Notes: a model not told the origin generated them from the sequence alone. 64,000 nt of DNA from an uncultured Chitinophagaceae bacterium (GCA_937958995.1 CALGAP010000008.1:1-64000); one strand, 5' to 3'. Positions 10,086-19,501 are shown, counted from the first letter of the stretch. Numbers and translations are program-made.

Positions 10086-10877
10086 ATGAAACTATCATCT
10101 GGCATGCGCCTCATTTTGATGGGATTGTTACTGACAGGAATCGTGTCCTGCCAGAAAGAATTACACTTCGATGCCGTACCTGAGCAAGACCATAACCTGG
10201 TGTTGCATTTCAAACCCGTGGTGCAGTACGATTCGGTTGATTTGCAGTTTGAACAACCCTATGTCAATTTCTTCGGGCAAACCTTTCGCGTAAGCACTTT
10301 CAAATTTTATATACATGGCATTGCGCTGATCAATACCGACAGCAACCGCGTGTTCCGCATCAGCGCCGACAAACATTTCCTGGTCGATTGTAAAGATTCG
10401 GCCAGCTCGCGCGTGCAGATCTCCGTGTTGCCATTTACCTATAATCGTATTGCTTTTATTGTGGGTGTTGACAGTGCCCGCAATGTGAGCGGCGCGCAGA
10501 CCGATGCGCTCGACCCCGCTAATGGCATGTTCTGGTCGTGGAATTCTGGCTATGTAATGGCCAAGCTCGAAGGCACTTCGCCCGCATCCACCGGCCCGGG
10601 CAACAGGTTTGAATATCATATCGGCGGCTTCTCGGGGCCCGACAACGTGATAAAAGAAGTAACTTTATTATTCCCCTTCGGTCAGGCTATTGACCTGAAG
10701 CCGGGCAAGACCACTGAATTGACGATCGCCGCCGACGTGTATGACTGGTTCTACAATCCGCATGATATACGACTCGATGTAGTTCACTTCATTCACTCGC
10801 CGGGACCGCTTGCCAGACAAGTGAGCGAAAACTATTCGAAGATGTTTACTGTGGTTGATATTGTGAATGAGCCGTGA
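10086..10877 (+). CDS. MbnP family lipoprotein
   Basis: Secreted protein of the MbnP family (copper-binding partner of the MbnH peroxidase), 263 residues. A lipobox ending at Cys22 (TGIVSC) predicts lipid anchoring after export. The MbnP-type core is visible: FKFYIHGIAL, VGVDSARN, then GMFWSWNSGYVMAKLEG with Trp150 and Trp152, and a C-terminal YDWFYNPHD with Trp221. In characterised MbnP a Trp is oxidised to kynurenine by MbnH to form the copper site; which Trp would be used here cannot be told by eye. Its TGA overlaps the GTG start of the diheme peroxidase gene (GTGA), so the two are coupled. Confidence 0.8.
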   Translation: MKLSSGMRLILMGLLLTGIVSCQKELHFDAVPEQDHNLVLHFKPVVQYDSVDLQFEQPYVNFFGQTFRVSTFKFYIHGIALINTDSNRVFRISADKHFLVDCKDSASSRVQISVLPFTYNRIAFIVGVDSARNVSGAQTDALDPANGMFWSWNSGYVMAKLEGTSPASTGPGNRFEYHIGGFSGPDNVIKEVTLLFPFGQAIDLKPGKTTELTIAADVYDWFYNPHDIRLDVVHFIHSPGPLARQVSENYSKMFTVVDIVNEP

Positions 10878-11914
10878 CCACACGCTACACCATACTGATT
10901 GCCGCCATATTGTTTGCCGGAGCTTTTGTGATCAATGCCTGTAAAAAAACGGGCGATGACCCCAAATCGAATCCGCTGCAACTGGAGAGGCCTTCTCATT
11001 TCCCCGAACCGCACTATGCGTTTGGAGGCAACCCCATTACAGAAGAAGGTTTTCAGTTGGGAAGAAAATTGTTTTACGATGGCCGTCTCTCCAAAGACGG
11101 TAATTTCCCCTGCGCTTCCTGCCACATGCAGTTCGCAGCCTTCGCCACTTTTGATCACCCCTTGAGTCATGGTTTCAACAATTCTTTTACGCTGCGCAAT
11201 GCACCGGGATTGTTCAACCTGGCCTGGTACCCGCTGCTGCACTGGGATGGAGGCATCAATCATATAGAGGTGCAGCCGATAGCGCCGATTGAATCGCCCA
11301 CAGAAATGGCGGAAACTTTGCCCGGCGTAATCCAGAAATTGCAAGCCGATGCAGAATACCGCCGCATGTTCAAAGCCGCTTTTGGCGATGAAACCATCAA
11401 CAGTCAGCGCATGCTGCTGGCCATTACGCAGTTTGTGGGCACCATGGTATCGGCCAATTCAAAATACGATAAGGTAATACGCGGTGAAGCTACTTTCACG
11501 CACGAAGAGCAGCAGGGATATGAAATTTTCAAGGCAAAATGCGCGACCTGTCATACCGAACCACTGTTTACCGACAACAGTTTTCGCAATACAGGGCTGC
11601 CTGTTGACCCCGCTTTGAAAGATTATGGAAGAATGCGCATCACGGGCCGCAGCGAAGACTCGCTCAAGTTTCGCGTGCCCAGCCTGCGCAATGTATATGC
11701 CACATTTCCCTATGGACATGATGGACGGTTTGTAGCTATTGCGAGCGTGCTGGAGCATTATGATCACGGTGTGCAGGACGGCCCCACCGTTGATCCGCTG
11801 GTGAAGAATGGCATTCCGCTCTCGGCGGTTGAACAATTTTACCTGAAAGAATTTTTGAGAACGCTTACCGATTCTGCTTTCATCAACAACCCGCGGTTTG
11901 CTGCGCCCGAGTGA
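10874..11914 (+). CDS. diheme cytochrome c peroxidase of the MauG/MbnH group, lipoprotein
   Basis: Periplasmic diheme enzyme of the bacterial cytochrome c peroxidase/MauG superfamily, 346 residues. It starts with GTG at 10874, four bases inside the preceding gene. A lipobox ends at Cys23 (FVINAC). Two heme c sites are seen: CASCH at residues 80-84 and CATCH at 223-227. The usual conserved blocks FYDGRLSKDG, LRNAPGLFNLAW with a WDGG, and KFRVPSLRNVYATFPYGHDG are present. Coupling to an MbnP-type gene suggests it oxidises residues of that partner rather than acting only as a peroxide scavenger. Heme maturation genes are not in the window. Confidence 0.88.
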   Translation: MTTRYTILIAAILFAGAFVINACKKTGDDPKSNPLQLERPSHFPEPHYAFGGNPITEEGFQLGRKLFYDGRLSKDGNFPCASCHMQFAAFATFDHPLSHGFNNSFTLRNAPGLFNLAWYPLLHWDGGINHIEVQPIAPIESPTEMAETLPGVIQKLQADAEYRRMFKAAFGDETINSQRMLLAITQFVGTMVSANSKYDKVIRGEATFTHEEQQGYEIFKAKCATCHTEPLFTDNSFRNTGLPVDPALKDYGRMRITGRSEDSLKFRVPSLRNVYATFPYGHDGRFVAIASVLEHYDHGVQDGPTVDPLVKNGIPLSAVEQFYLKEFLRTLTDSAFINNPRFAAPE

Positions 11915-11944
11915 GAAAATTACCCTTCTGTAGTGCCATACACT

Positions 11945-11952
11945 TAAATTTG
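11945..11952 (+). promoter_or_regulatory. -7 promoter element (TAAATTTG) for the flippase gene
   Basis: An exact TANNTTTG match on the plus strand, 23 bases before the TTG start of the flippase gene. No TTG was seen at the -33 distance. Confidence 0.4.
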
Positions 11953-11975
11953 CCTCTATTCAAAATATTCAACAG

Positions 11976-13502
11976 TTGAGTGGTATCAAAAAATTAGCTG
12001 GTCAAACCTTATGGTACGGTGTTCCGCGTATAGCAAGCCGTTTCCTCTTTTTTGGTATCAGCCTGTTGAGCTTCGGTATTTTCGACCCCAATGAAACATA
12101 TGCCTACACACAGATATATGCGCTGATTCCTTTCCTGAACATTTTGTTTACCTATGGTCTCGAGACCAGCTATTTTCGTTTTGCACAACTTTATGATCGC
12201 GATAAGCTGTATAACACGCTTACGGTTTCCATCCTTATCTCAACGATACTTTTCTGCGCGCTCTTGTTTGTGCTGAAGGACCCGCTCACCAGTTTTATTA
12301 AGATGGAAGACCGGCCTGAGTTCGTTACCTGGACCATTGGAATACTCTTCTTCGACACGCTGTTTGTGTTGCCGATGGCCAAACTGCGTCTCGAAGAAAG
12401 GCCGCGAAAATACGCGCTCATCAATGTGCTTTCTGTATTGATAAACGTGGCGCTGGTATTGTTTTTTTATTTTGTGGCAAAACCCGCTTACGAAAACGAT
12501 CGCTATACTTTTCTGGGCACGCTCTATAACCCGCGCATTGGTGTAGGATATTTTGTACTGGCCAATCTCATCACCAGTGGCGTGACGTTGATACTGGTTT
12601 ATAAAGAATTTTCTTCGTTCCGCTTCAAATTCGACCCGAAGTTGTGGAAGGAAGTGATGTTGTATTCTTACCCGCTGGTGATTGTCGGTTTTGGCGGCAT
12701 GATCAATGAAATGCTCAGTCGCCTGGTGTATCAGCAGGTATTGCACCTCGACAAACAAACCGAGCAGTATGAATTGGGGGTGTTCGGTGCGAATTACAGA
12801 CTGGCCGTGCTCATCACCATTTTCATACAGATATTCCGGCTGGCCGCCGAGCCTTTCTTTTTCAATCAATCAAAAAACGAAGGCGCGCAAAAGACCTATG
12901 CGCGCGTCATGAAGTTTTTTGTGATTGCGTGCTGTCTCATGTTTCTCGGCATTTCCCTGTTTCTCGAAGCCTGGAAATATTTGATCGCCTACCGGTTCCC
13001 TGAATATGCCGAAGGCATTCATATTGTTCCCATACTGAGTATGGCCAGCGTATTTCTTGGCATTTATTATAACTTATCTGTCTGGTACAAACTCACCAAC
13101 CGAAACATGACCGGCGCCTATATCACTATTGCCGGCGCCGTGATCACCATTGTTCTCAATATCGTACTCATACCCTGGCTCCATTATACCGGCGCAGCCC
13201 TCGCTACCTTTATTTGTTATGCTTTCATGATGGTAACAAATTATATACTCGGACAAAAACACTATCCGGTGCCCTATGCCCGCAAAAAACTGCTCACGTA
13301 TATCGCCCTCTCCGCCCTACTCTACGGCCTCCACGAACTCATCATGTGGCCCATACCCACCGGCTCCAGCTATTACCAACCGGTATACTTTGCTACTGCT
13401 CTTATCTTGTTAGGCTTTTTTACCTGGCTGGTATTGAAAGTGGAAAAGAGAGAATTTGTAAAACTGCCGTACATAGGCAAATATGTGGAGAAACTCGTAT
13501 AG
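11976..13502 (+). CDS. polysaccharide (Wzx/MATE-like) flippase
   Basis: Integral membrane protein of 508 residues with roughly 12-14 hydrophobic segments, typical of the MOP exporter superfamily that moves lipid-linked oligosaccharides across the inner membrane. The N-terminal amphipathic LAGQTLWYGVPRIASRFL leads into the first helix, as in Wzx-type proteins. It starts with TTG at 11976; no in-frame ATG exists until about residue 100. No glycosyltransferases adjoin it, so its substrate is unknown; it may serve lipid II or a surface polysaccharide made elsewhere. Confidence 0.8.
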   Translation: MSGIKKLAGQTLWYGVPRIASRFLFFGISLLSFGIFDPNETYAYTQIYALIPFLNILFTYGLETSYFRFAQLYDRDKLYNTLTVSILISTILFCALLFVLKDPLTSFIKMEDRPEFVTWTIGILFFDTLFVLPMAKLRLEERPRKYALINVLSVLINVALVLFFYFVAKPAYENDRYTFLGTLYNPRIGVGYFVLANLITSGVTLILVYKEFSSFRFKFDPKLWKEVMLYSYPLVIVGFGGMINEMLSRLVYQQVLHLDKQTEQYELGVFGANYRLAVLITIFIQIFRLAAEPFFFNQSKNEGAQKTYARVMKFFVIACCLMFLGISLFLEAWKYLIAYRFPEYAEGIHIVPILSMASVFLGIYYNLSVWYKLTNRNMTGAYITIAGAVITIVLNIVLIPWLHYTGAALATFICYAFMMVTNYILGQKHYPVPYARKKLLTYIALSALLYGLHELIMWPIPTGSSYYQPVYFATALILLGFFTWLVLKVEKREFVKLPYIGKYVEKLV

Positions 13503-13553
13503 CCAGAAGTTAGTTCTCCCAAAATTTCCACCTTCTCCCTCTCTCTTCCCTGT

Positions 13554-14201
13554 TCAGTCTTCAATCTTCAAAAACGGATTAAGTCTCATCTCCTCGCCGA
13601 CTGTCGTCGCCTCGCCATGCCCTGGATAAACCACGGTATCTTCAGGAAGGGTAAAAAGCTTTTCCCTGATGCTCCTGATCAGTGTATCGAAATCGCCGCC
13701 GGGAAGATCGGTGCGGCCGATGCTTTGCCGGAAAAGCACATCGCCGCTGAGCACGAATTTTTGCGCAGCGCACCAGAAGCTGACATGTCCCGGCGAATGA
13801 CCTGGCGTAAACAGCACGTGCAGCTCGTCTTCACCCAACCGTATGATGTCGCCTTCCCGTAAAAAGATTAGCTCGCCCCGATAATTGTCGAAGGGCAACC
13901 CCCACGATAAGCCGGACGTAGGAGCATAATCAAGCAGGGGCTTTTCTTTTTCGTGGATATGTAAAGTCAACCCATAGGTGTCGTGAATGAATTTATTGCC
14001 AAACACATGATCGAGATGGCAATGAGTATTTAACAAATATTTGGGCCTCAGCCTGCTGTTTTGTATATATTCTTTTAATTCATTGCGTTCGTTTCCGAAA
14101 TAGCATCCAGGGTCGATAATGATGCAATCCCCGGTTTCGTTATGCACCACATATGTATTTTCCTGGACAGGACTAAACACAAATGACGTTACAGTAAGCA
14201 T
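13554..14201 (-). CDS. MBL-fold metallo-hydrolase (GloB/YcbL-like)
   Basis: Metallo-beta-lactamase-fold hydrolase of 215 residues, resembling glyoxalase II or related thioester hydrolases. The metal motif is HCHLDH in LLNTHCHLDHVFGN, with later ligands in FTPGHSPGHVSFW, SGDVLFRQSIGRTDL and YPGHGEATTVGEE. It lacks the C-terminal helical substrate domain of true GloB, so YcbL-like activity is more likely. It stands alone and is divergent from the large outer-membrane gene at 14285. Confidence 0.85.
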   Translation of the reverse strand: MLTVTSFVFSPVQENTYVVHNETGDCIIIDPGCYFGNERNELKEYIQNSRLRPKYLLNTHCHLDHVFGNKFIHDTYGLTLHIHEKEKPLLDYAPTSGLSWGLPFDNYRGELIFLREGDIIRLGEDELHVLFTPGHSPGHVSFWCAAQKFVLSGDVLFRQSIGRTDLPGGDFDTLIRSIREKLFTLPEDTVVYPGHGEATTVGEEMRLNPFLKIED

Positions 14202-14284
14202 GATTTGTAAGCTGATTTACGCTAATTTTCGTTTTTTCCGGTAATATGAATTGCGTTAACTTTAAAACCACTTAACGACAGGCT

Positions 14285-17200
14285 ATGCAATTTCAACAGA
14301 TTAAGCCAAAGACAAAATTTTTATTTGTTTTCGTTGCCGTTACCTTTTTCATTCAAATTGACTCTTTGGCCCAGGTGAATAGTGTGGAATTTGGAAAAAA
14401 CCGGGTCCAGTACCGCAAGTTTAAATGGGAATATTACCAGACCACCAATTTCAACACCTATTTCTACGAAGACGGAAAAGCAATAGCCAATTATGTGGCA
14501 CAGATTGCGGAAGAAGAGCTGCCCTCCATCGAGCAGTTTGTTGAGTATGGTCTGCAGCGCCGCGCCAATATCGTTATTTACAACAATTTTAATGAGCTGG
14601 AACAATCGAATATCGGGCTCAACCTCGACTGGCAGACCTCGTCGGGTGGTACCACCAAGATGGTGAATAATAAAATGATCGTTTATTTCAATGCCAACCA
14701 CTCTGACCTGCGCAGGCAGGTGCGACAGGGCATTGCACGTATACTGGTTGATAATATTCTCTTCGGCGACGACCTCGGCGAGTTTGCCGCCAACCAGGCT
14801 TTGCTCGATCTGCCCAAATGGCTAGTGGATGGTTATGTAGCCTACGTTGCCGAAAACTGGAGCCCGCAGCTCGATAATGAGTTGAAAGTATCGCTGCTCT
14901 CCGGCGAGTACAAAAACTTCTATCATTTCGCTTTTGAAAAACCCTTGCTGGCAGGACATGCCTTCTGGTATTACCTGGCAGAGAAATACAAGAAAGAAAA
15001 CGTTACTTATTTTTTATACCTGGCGCGCGTGTACCGCAACCTCAACAGCGCTTCGCAACGCATTTGCAAGAAAAAATTCAAGGAAGTGCTGCGCGAATTC
15101 ATGATCGAAAATGAAGAGCGTTATTATGCAGATATCAAGGGCCGCCGCGACGTGCCGCGCGGACGCGTGACCATAGTGGAAGAAACCACTCCCAAAAGAG
15201 ATTTCTTTGGCTTTACACCCAATCCCGCCCCGCGCAGCCAGACCTATGCAGTGGTAGAATACATCAAAGGCCAGGCCTGCGTAGTATTGTATGAAAATAT
15301 GGTGGATAGAAAAGTGTTGCTGAAAAATGGAATCCGCGTGCAGGACAATGAACGCAACCCACACTATCCGCTGCTGGCATGGGACGGAAAAGGTACGCGC
15401 CTTGCCTGTATTTACTGGGCAGAAGGTAAGACCAAATTGTTTGTGTACGATTTGGTGAGAAGATACAAAACAGTAAAAAGAGATCTCACGCATTTTGAGC
15501 AAGTGCAGGATTTTGAATTCATGCTCGACGCGAACACCCTGCTCATGAGCGCCGTGCGTCATGGACAGTCGGATATTTTTGTATATAAAATTGAGGAAGA
15601 CACTTATGAACAAGTGACCAACGATATCTACGCCGATCTCGATGCCTCTTTCGTGTCATTCCCGAGCAAGTCGGGCATCATTTTTTCGTCCAACCGTCCC
15701 GATCCCAATAAGAAAGGCGGCGACACCGCAGTTCCTGCCAACAGGTTCAATATTTTCCTGGCAGATAATTATAACAAGAGCGAGTTCAGGCAGATTACCC
15801 AGCTCACCAACATGAAATATGGTGATGCGCGTTTTCCGCTTCAGTATAATGTTTCGCATTTCACTTTCATCAGCGATGAAACAGGTATCGCCAACCGCTG
15901 GGCTGGTTTCTTTACCACCACACGCGCTGGCCTTGACACCGTATTTATCGTAGGTGATGAAATACTGCGCAACCCCGATCCGCTGGAGCTGGACAGCACT
16001 TTGAAGGCCTGGGGCAAGAATGAACCCGATTCATTCTTTACCTATATGATCACCAACGACTCGGCCTATTCGTTCCCGATTACCAACTATAGCAGCAACC
16101 TGCTGGAAACAAAACTCGCCGGCGATAACAACCTGCTGAGCGAAGTGCGGCAGCAAGGCAACCTGAAATTCCTGTACAAACTGCAGGTAGATCAAAACAC
16201 ATTGCGCCGCAGAAATGTGAATCCGAAACCGACAGAGTATCGCCGCAAGACCATTGCCGCCGCGCAAACAGCCGCGGGACAGGCGCTTCAATTCAAACCC
16301 GATGCCGATGCCGGAAAGAATGACAACGTGTTTGAAACGGGATTTGAAAGAGACACATCCAAACAGGATGAAAAGCCGCCGGTGGACGTGGGAGAACCAA
16401 AACCCGTTGATGAAGGATCGTATATTCTGAACAATGCCAAACGTTTCGATTATAAACTGAAATTCTCGCTCGATAATTTCTCGGGTGGTTTCAACAACGA
16501 TGTGCTCATCACCCGCTATCAGCCATTCACTGGCGGTTTGCCGGTGGTATTGCAAAATGGCGGCGCCTTTAATGGCATGCTGAAGGCTTCGGTGTTTGAT
16601 CTGTTTGAAGATATCCGCTTCACCGGTGCTATGCGTCTGCCATTGATTGGCGGTATTGGTACCGGCGCCAGTATCGGTGGTGGCGGCGGAAGTAGTGTGT
16701 ATATACCCGTCAACCAATCGCTGTTTGATGGCGGTGGTGAATGGTTTGCCCGGATAGATTACCTGAAGAAGAGAATGGATTATTCGTTAATCTATTATCG
16801 CCGTACTGAGCTGGGCAATTTACAGGGCCTCGATAATACAGCCCGCGTGTTTGATGCAAAAATGTTTACCAACTTATACCAGGGCGTTATTAAATACCCG
16901 CTCGATCGCGTGCGCAGTATTCGCCTGGCAGTTGGTTATCGGGAAGACAAAATGGTGGTACGCGGCGACCAGTTTGACACCATTACCCTGAAAGCGCCCG
17001 ATTTTAAACAAACCTATGCGCTCAGTCACCTCGAATATGTACACGATAATGCTATTCAGAAAGCACAAAATATATGGAATGGCTTGCGCTATAAAGTGTA
17101 TGTTGATTTGAACACGCAGATCAACGACCGAAAAACCGCCGCCGATCCGGTTGGGCGTACCATGTTCAACGTGGGTTTTGATGGCCGCCATTACCTGCCT

Positions 17201-17761
17201 ATCTATCGCAATTTTATCTGGGCTTTGCGTGCGGCCGGCGATTTCAGCTGGGGCGATCAGAAGGTGTTGTACTACTTAGGTGGTGTTGACAGCTGGATGT
17301 TCCCCAAATACACGCAGGAACCCAGGCCTCAGCCGGGCGTATACGCGTTTCAATCGCTGGCTGTGAATATGCGCGGTTTCCCGCAAAACGTTGCCAATGG
17401 CAATAATTCATTTGTGATTAACAGTGAGCTTCGCTTCCCTGTTTTCTCAACGCTTATCAATCGTCCGATCAATAATGCCTTCCTGCGCAATTTCCAGGTC
17501 ATACAGTTTGTGGATCTGGGAACAGCCTGGAGCGGACCCATCAGCAAGATTGCGCGTCCTGAAGTGGTGTACACCAATGGCGACAACACCGTGTTTGCCC
17601 GCTTCAAAGCCGGCGGTATCGGACCTTTTGTTGGCGGTTATGGTTTTGGTGTGCGCAGCACGCTGCTTGGTTATTTCCTTCGCCTTGATGCAGCATGGGA
17701 AATGAACGGCGTCTTCAAAGGCGAGCCTTACCTGCACTTTGCTATGGGACTTGATTTCTGA
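14285..17761 (+). CDS. large outer-membrane protein: degenerate peptidase-like domain, TolB-like propeller, C-terminal barrel
   Basis: 1158 residues with a signal peptide ending near SLAQ. Residues about 25-285 look like the gluzincin (peptidase MA-like) fold found at the head of Bacteroidota TolB-like proteins, including LPKWLVDGYVAYVAENW. However, the HExxH helix is replaced by LRRQVRQGIARIL, so no zinc protease activity is expected. The middle part has WD40/TolB-type repeats (PLLAWDGKGTRLACIYW, IIFSSNRPDPN, FTFISDETGIANRW). The C-terminal third is glycine- and aromatic-rich beta sequence ending in FAMGLDF, like a BamA-family outer-membrane barrel with a terminal aromatic. The function is unknown; surface assembly or transport is a guess. 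A strong terminator follows. Confidence 0.75.
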   Translation: MQFQQIKPKTKFLFVFVAVTFFIQIDSLAQVNSVEFGKNRVQYRKFKWEYYQTTNFNTYFYEDGKAIANYVAQIAEEELPSIEQFVEYGLQRRANIVIYNNFNELEQSNIGLNLDWQTSSGGTTKMVNNKMIVYFNANHSDLRRQVRQGIARILVDNILFGDDLGEFAANQALLDLPKWLVDGYVAYVAENWSPQLDNELKVSLLSGEYKNFYHFAFEKPLLAGHAFWYYLAEKYKKENVTYFLYLARVYRNLNSASQRICKKKFKEVLREFMIENEERYYADIKGRRDVPRGRVTIVEETTPKRDFFGFTPNPAPRSQTYAVVEYIKGQACVVLYENMVDRKVLLKNGIRVQDNERNPHYPLLAWDGKGTRLACIYWAEGKTKLFVYDLVRRYKTVKRDLTHFEQVQDFEFMLDANTLLMSAVRHGQSDIFVYKIEEDTYEQVTNDIYADLDASFVSFPSKSGIIFSSNRPDPNKKGGDTAVPANRFNIFLADNYNKSEFRQITQLTNMKYGDARFPLQYNVSHFTFISDETGIANRWAGFFTTTRAGLDTVFIVGDEILRNPDPLELDSTLKAWGKNEPDSFFTYMITNDSAYSFPITNYSSNLLETKLAGDNNLLSEVRQQGNLKFLYKLQVDQNTLRRRNVNPKPTEYRRKTIAAAQTAAGQALQFKPDADAGKNDNVFETGFERDTSKQDEKPPVDVGEPKPVDEGSYILNNAKRFDYKLKFSLDNFSGGFNNDVLITRYQPFTGGLPVVLQNGGAFNGMLKASVFDLFEDIRFTGAMRLPLIGGIGTGASIGGGGGSSVYIPVNQSLFDGGGEWFARIDYLKKRMDYSLIYYRRTELGNLQGLDNTARVFDAKMFTNLYQGVIKYPLDRVRSIRLAVGYREDKMVVRGDQFDTITLKAPDFKQTYALSHLEYVHDNAIQKAQNIWNGLRYKVYVDLNTQINDRKTAADPVGRTMFNVGFDGRHYLPIYRNFIWALRAAGDFSWGDQKVLYYLGGVDSWMFPKYTQEPRPQPGVYAFQSLAVNMRGFPQNVANGNNSFVINSELRFPVFSTLINRPINNAFLRNFQVIQFVDLGTAWSGPISKIARPEVVYTNGDNTVFARFKAGGIGPFVGGYGFGVRSTLLGYFLRLDAAWEMNGVFKGEPYLHFAMGLDF

Positions 17762-18217
17762 GAAAAATTTTCGCCAGATAATTAAAGGCGCCATGAGACC
17801 ATGGCGCCTTGTTTTTCCAACAAACCAACCGCTATAGTGGAAGGGACTACAGCGGCTGATTCCATGAATGGCTTTCGCCATTCTTTTCATGGCTATATAT
17901 ATCAAGGTCATAAACACCGACAAGCAGGCAATCATACCCCATGCCACCCTGTTTTGAAGCTGCGCAACCTCGCGCGTATGAAAAATGTTGTCGTTTTATG
18001 ATTTTTTGGTTTGTTTTTGTTGATGGTGAGCAGCCGCGGGGCTACTCACCATGGTAAGCACAGGCCTATACTCCAGGCAGCCGCTGGATATGGCGATGCA
18101 GTTCCAGGCTTTTTACCGCCTGATCTGAACAGTATCGCTTCCACAACCTGGACTACCACATCTTATTTTTCAAATTAAAAATCGCTTTGCGCTGCAAAGT
18201 ATCTGGGCAAAAAAATA
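17762..18217. other. non-coding region with hairpins
   Basis: No credible gene in 456 bases. It holds the terminator at 17787-17816. It also holds a second hairpin at 18025-18050 (GGTGAG-C-AGCC / GGCT-A-CTCACC, loop GCGG) without a T-tract. That hairpin may end the minus-strand transcript of the regulator gene at 18218. The 66-codon ORF at 17801-18001 overlaps the terminator and is not supported. Confidence 0.5.
17787..17816 (+). terminator. rho-independent terminator after the propeller/barrel gene
   Basis: A perfect 9-base-pair stem (GGCGCCATG / CATGGCGCC) with loop AGAC is followed by TTGTTTTT. It lies 26 bases after the stop codon. Confidence 0.85.
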
Positions 18218-18517
18218 TTAGCGTACTCCCCTGATCATATTTTCCAGTGCCTCGATATGTTCTTTGAATGCCTTTTCACCTGCTTTTGTGATTGAATAAG
18301 TTGTATTGGTCTTGCGGCCGATGAATCCCTTATGCACTTTGATATACCCGTTTTCTTCGAGGTGTATCAGGTGCGAGGCCAGGTTTCCATCGGTCACCTC
18401 CATCATTTTTTTTAGATCATTAAAGCTCACCTCCTCATTCACCACCAGTATGCTCATTACACCCAGGCGAATGCGGCTGTCAAAAACTTTATTAAGATTT
18501 TCAATGGGGTTCTTCAT
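18218..18517 (-). CDS. winged-helix transcriptional regulator (ArsR/MarR-like, HTH_34 type)
   Basis: DNA-binding protein of 99 residues with a winged-helix fold. It begins with FDSRIRLGVMSILVVNEEVSFNDLKKMMEVTDGNL, then the recognition helix ASHLIHLEENGYI and a wing with IGRKTNTTYSITKAGE. Small stand-alone proteins of this type commonly repress the operon they belong to. It lies five bases downstream of a membrane-protein gene on the same strand, suggesting that it controls that gene. No metal-binding cysteines are visible, so the signal is unknown. Confidence 0.82.
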   Translation of the reverse strand: MKNPIENLNKVFDSRIRLGVMSILVVNEEVSFNDLKKMMEVTDGNLASHLIHLEENGYIKVHKGFIGRKTNTTYSITKAGEKAFKEHIEALENMIRGVR

Positions 18518-18522
18518 GCCTG

Positions 18523-19197
18523 TTAATTAGTGCCACTTGCCCGCTCGTGGCGGTACCACATCACAATACCATATATTATGTGCAGGATTCCAAAACCTGC
18601 CGCCCAAAAATACAATCCATAGCTTAGTTGCCATAGGTTAATAATCCCCAAAATCAACTGACCATAACCCAGGTATCTTATTTCCCCGAGTGTATATTTA
18701 GAAGCATTCACCAACGCCAAACCATAAAATACCAGGCAGCCGGGCGCTACCAGATTATAGTAATCCAATTCCATACTGCGCAACAGGAACAACCCTCCCA
18801 CCGCCATCGGCAACACAGTATTCCAGGTAAGACGCTGCACGGTTCTGTCCCAGATGGGCGTGCCATTTTTGCGGCTTCTTATCCAGGTGAATAAAAACGC
18901 AGAAATAAGCGCGGCCACAAAAGTAATGGCAGCGATCCAGACCAGGTCTGTTCTTAATAATTGTAAATGGTTGTACACATGCGTGGTGATTTCACCTCCC
19001 TCTTCGATTCTATAGCCCGAATTATTCCGGAACTCCTGCAACCTGGACCAGGCGGCGTAGGCGCCACCCAGCGCGCAGATTCCTGCAGCTACCCCGCTCC
19101 ATCCGCTGAGGGATATAAAACGGGAAGAACGTTCCATCATTCTTTTGATGCTCCTTATATCCTGTATAGTCCCTTGCGGCGGATGTTGGGTATCCAT
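18523..19197 (-). CDS. multi-pass membrane protein paired with the winged-helix regulator
   Basis: I do not recognise a named family. The start at 19197 (MDTQHPPQGT) gives 224 residues; a slightly earlier in-frame ATG exists at 19218. About six hydrophobic segments are visible (for example SGWSGVAAGICALGGAYAAW, LVWIAAITFVAALISAFLF and the terminal GFGILHIIYGIVMWY), with a short polar N-terminal tail. The downstream regulator begins five bases after its stop. Such regulator/membrane pairs are common in Bacteroidota and are often annotated only as hypothetical. Confidence 0.65.
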   Translation of the reverse strand: MDTQHPPQGTIQDIRSIKRMMERSSRFISLSGWSGVAAGICALGGAYAAWSRLQEFRNNSGYRIEEGGEITTHVYNHLQLLRTDLVWIAAITFVAALISAFLFTWIRSRKNGTPIWDRTVQRLTWNTVLPMAVGGLFLLRSMELDYYNLVAPGCLVFYGLALVNASKYTLGEIRYLGYGQLILGIINLWQLSYGLYFWAAGFGILHIIYGIVMWYRHERASGTN

Positions 19198-19364
19198 ATA
19201 AAGCACTTTGTGCGACAAAGTAAGTGTTCGTTTTTCAAATTTCCAAACTTTTGTTCCCGATTATGGTTAATGGATGCTTGCGGCGGGCTTAAAACGCTGT
19301 CATGTAATGATATTGTAGTTTAACAAGCGCGCAAGCATCGTAACACCCCGCCGCGTTGTCCAAA

Positions 19365-19440
19365 GGACGGTCAAGTAACAGGTGGCCCTCTTGGTACCTG
19401 GCCGTCCCGGGGGGAGAGTCAAGTGACAGGCGAGCCACCT
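19365..19440. repeat. palindromic/direct repeat block
   Basis: GGACGG (19365-19370) pairs with CCGTCC (19402-19407), and CAGGT (19379-19383) with ACCTG (19396-19400), forming a nested hairpin. GTCAAGTAACAGG at 19370-19382 recurs at 19418-19430 with one change. The 14-mer TTGGTACCTGGCCG at 19391-19404 recurs exactly at 23330-23343. No coding potential is seen. Confidence 0.55.
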
Positions 19441-19489
19441 ATAACAATAAGGTAGTATTGGCGTTTTAGTGGCGTAATGGCTTGAATTG

Positions 19490-19497
19490 TAATTTTG
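19490..19497 (+). promoter_or_regulatory. -7 promoter element (TAATTTTG) for the DUF5686 gene
   Basis: An exact TANNTTTG match four bases before the ATG at 19502, predicting an essentially leaderless transcript. Confidence 0.45.
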
Positions 19498-19501
19498 AAC
19501 G

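Larger units (their letters stand above)
19198..19501. other. intergenic region with GC-rich palindromes
   Basis: Divergent spacer between the membrane-protein gene and the DUF5686 gene. It holds the repeat block at 19365-19440 and the promoter element at 19490. No ORF is supported. Confidence 0.5.

Noticed and set aside
17801..18001. 66-codon ORF after the propeller/barrel gene
   Set aside because: It starts within the terminator region and has no signal or motif.
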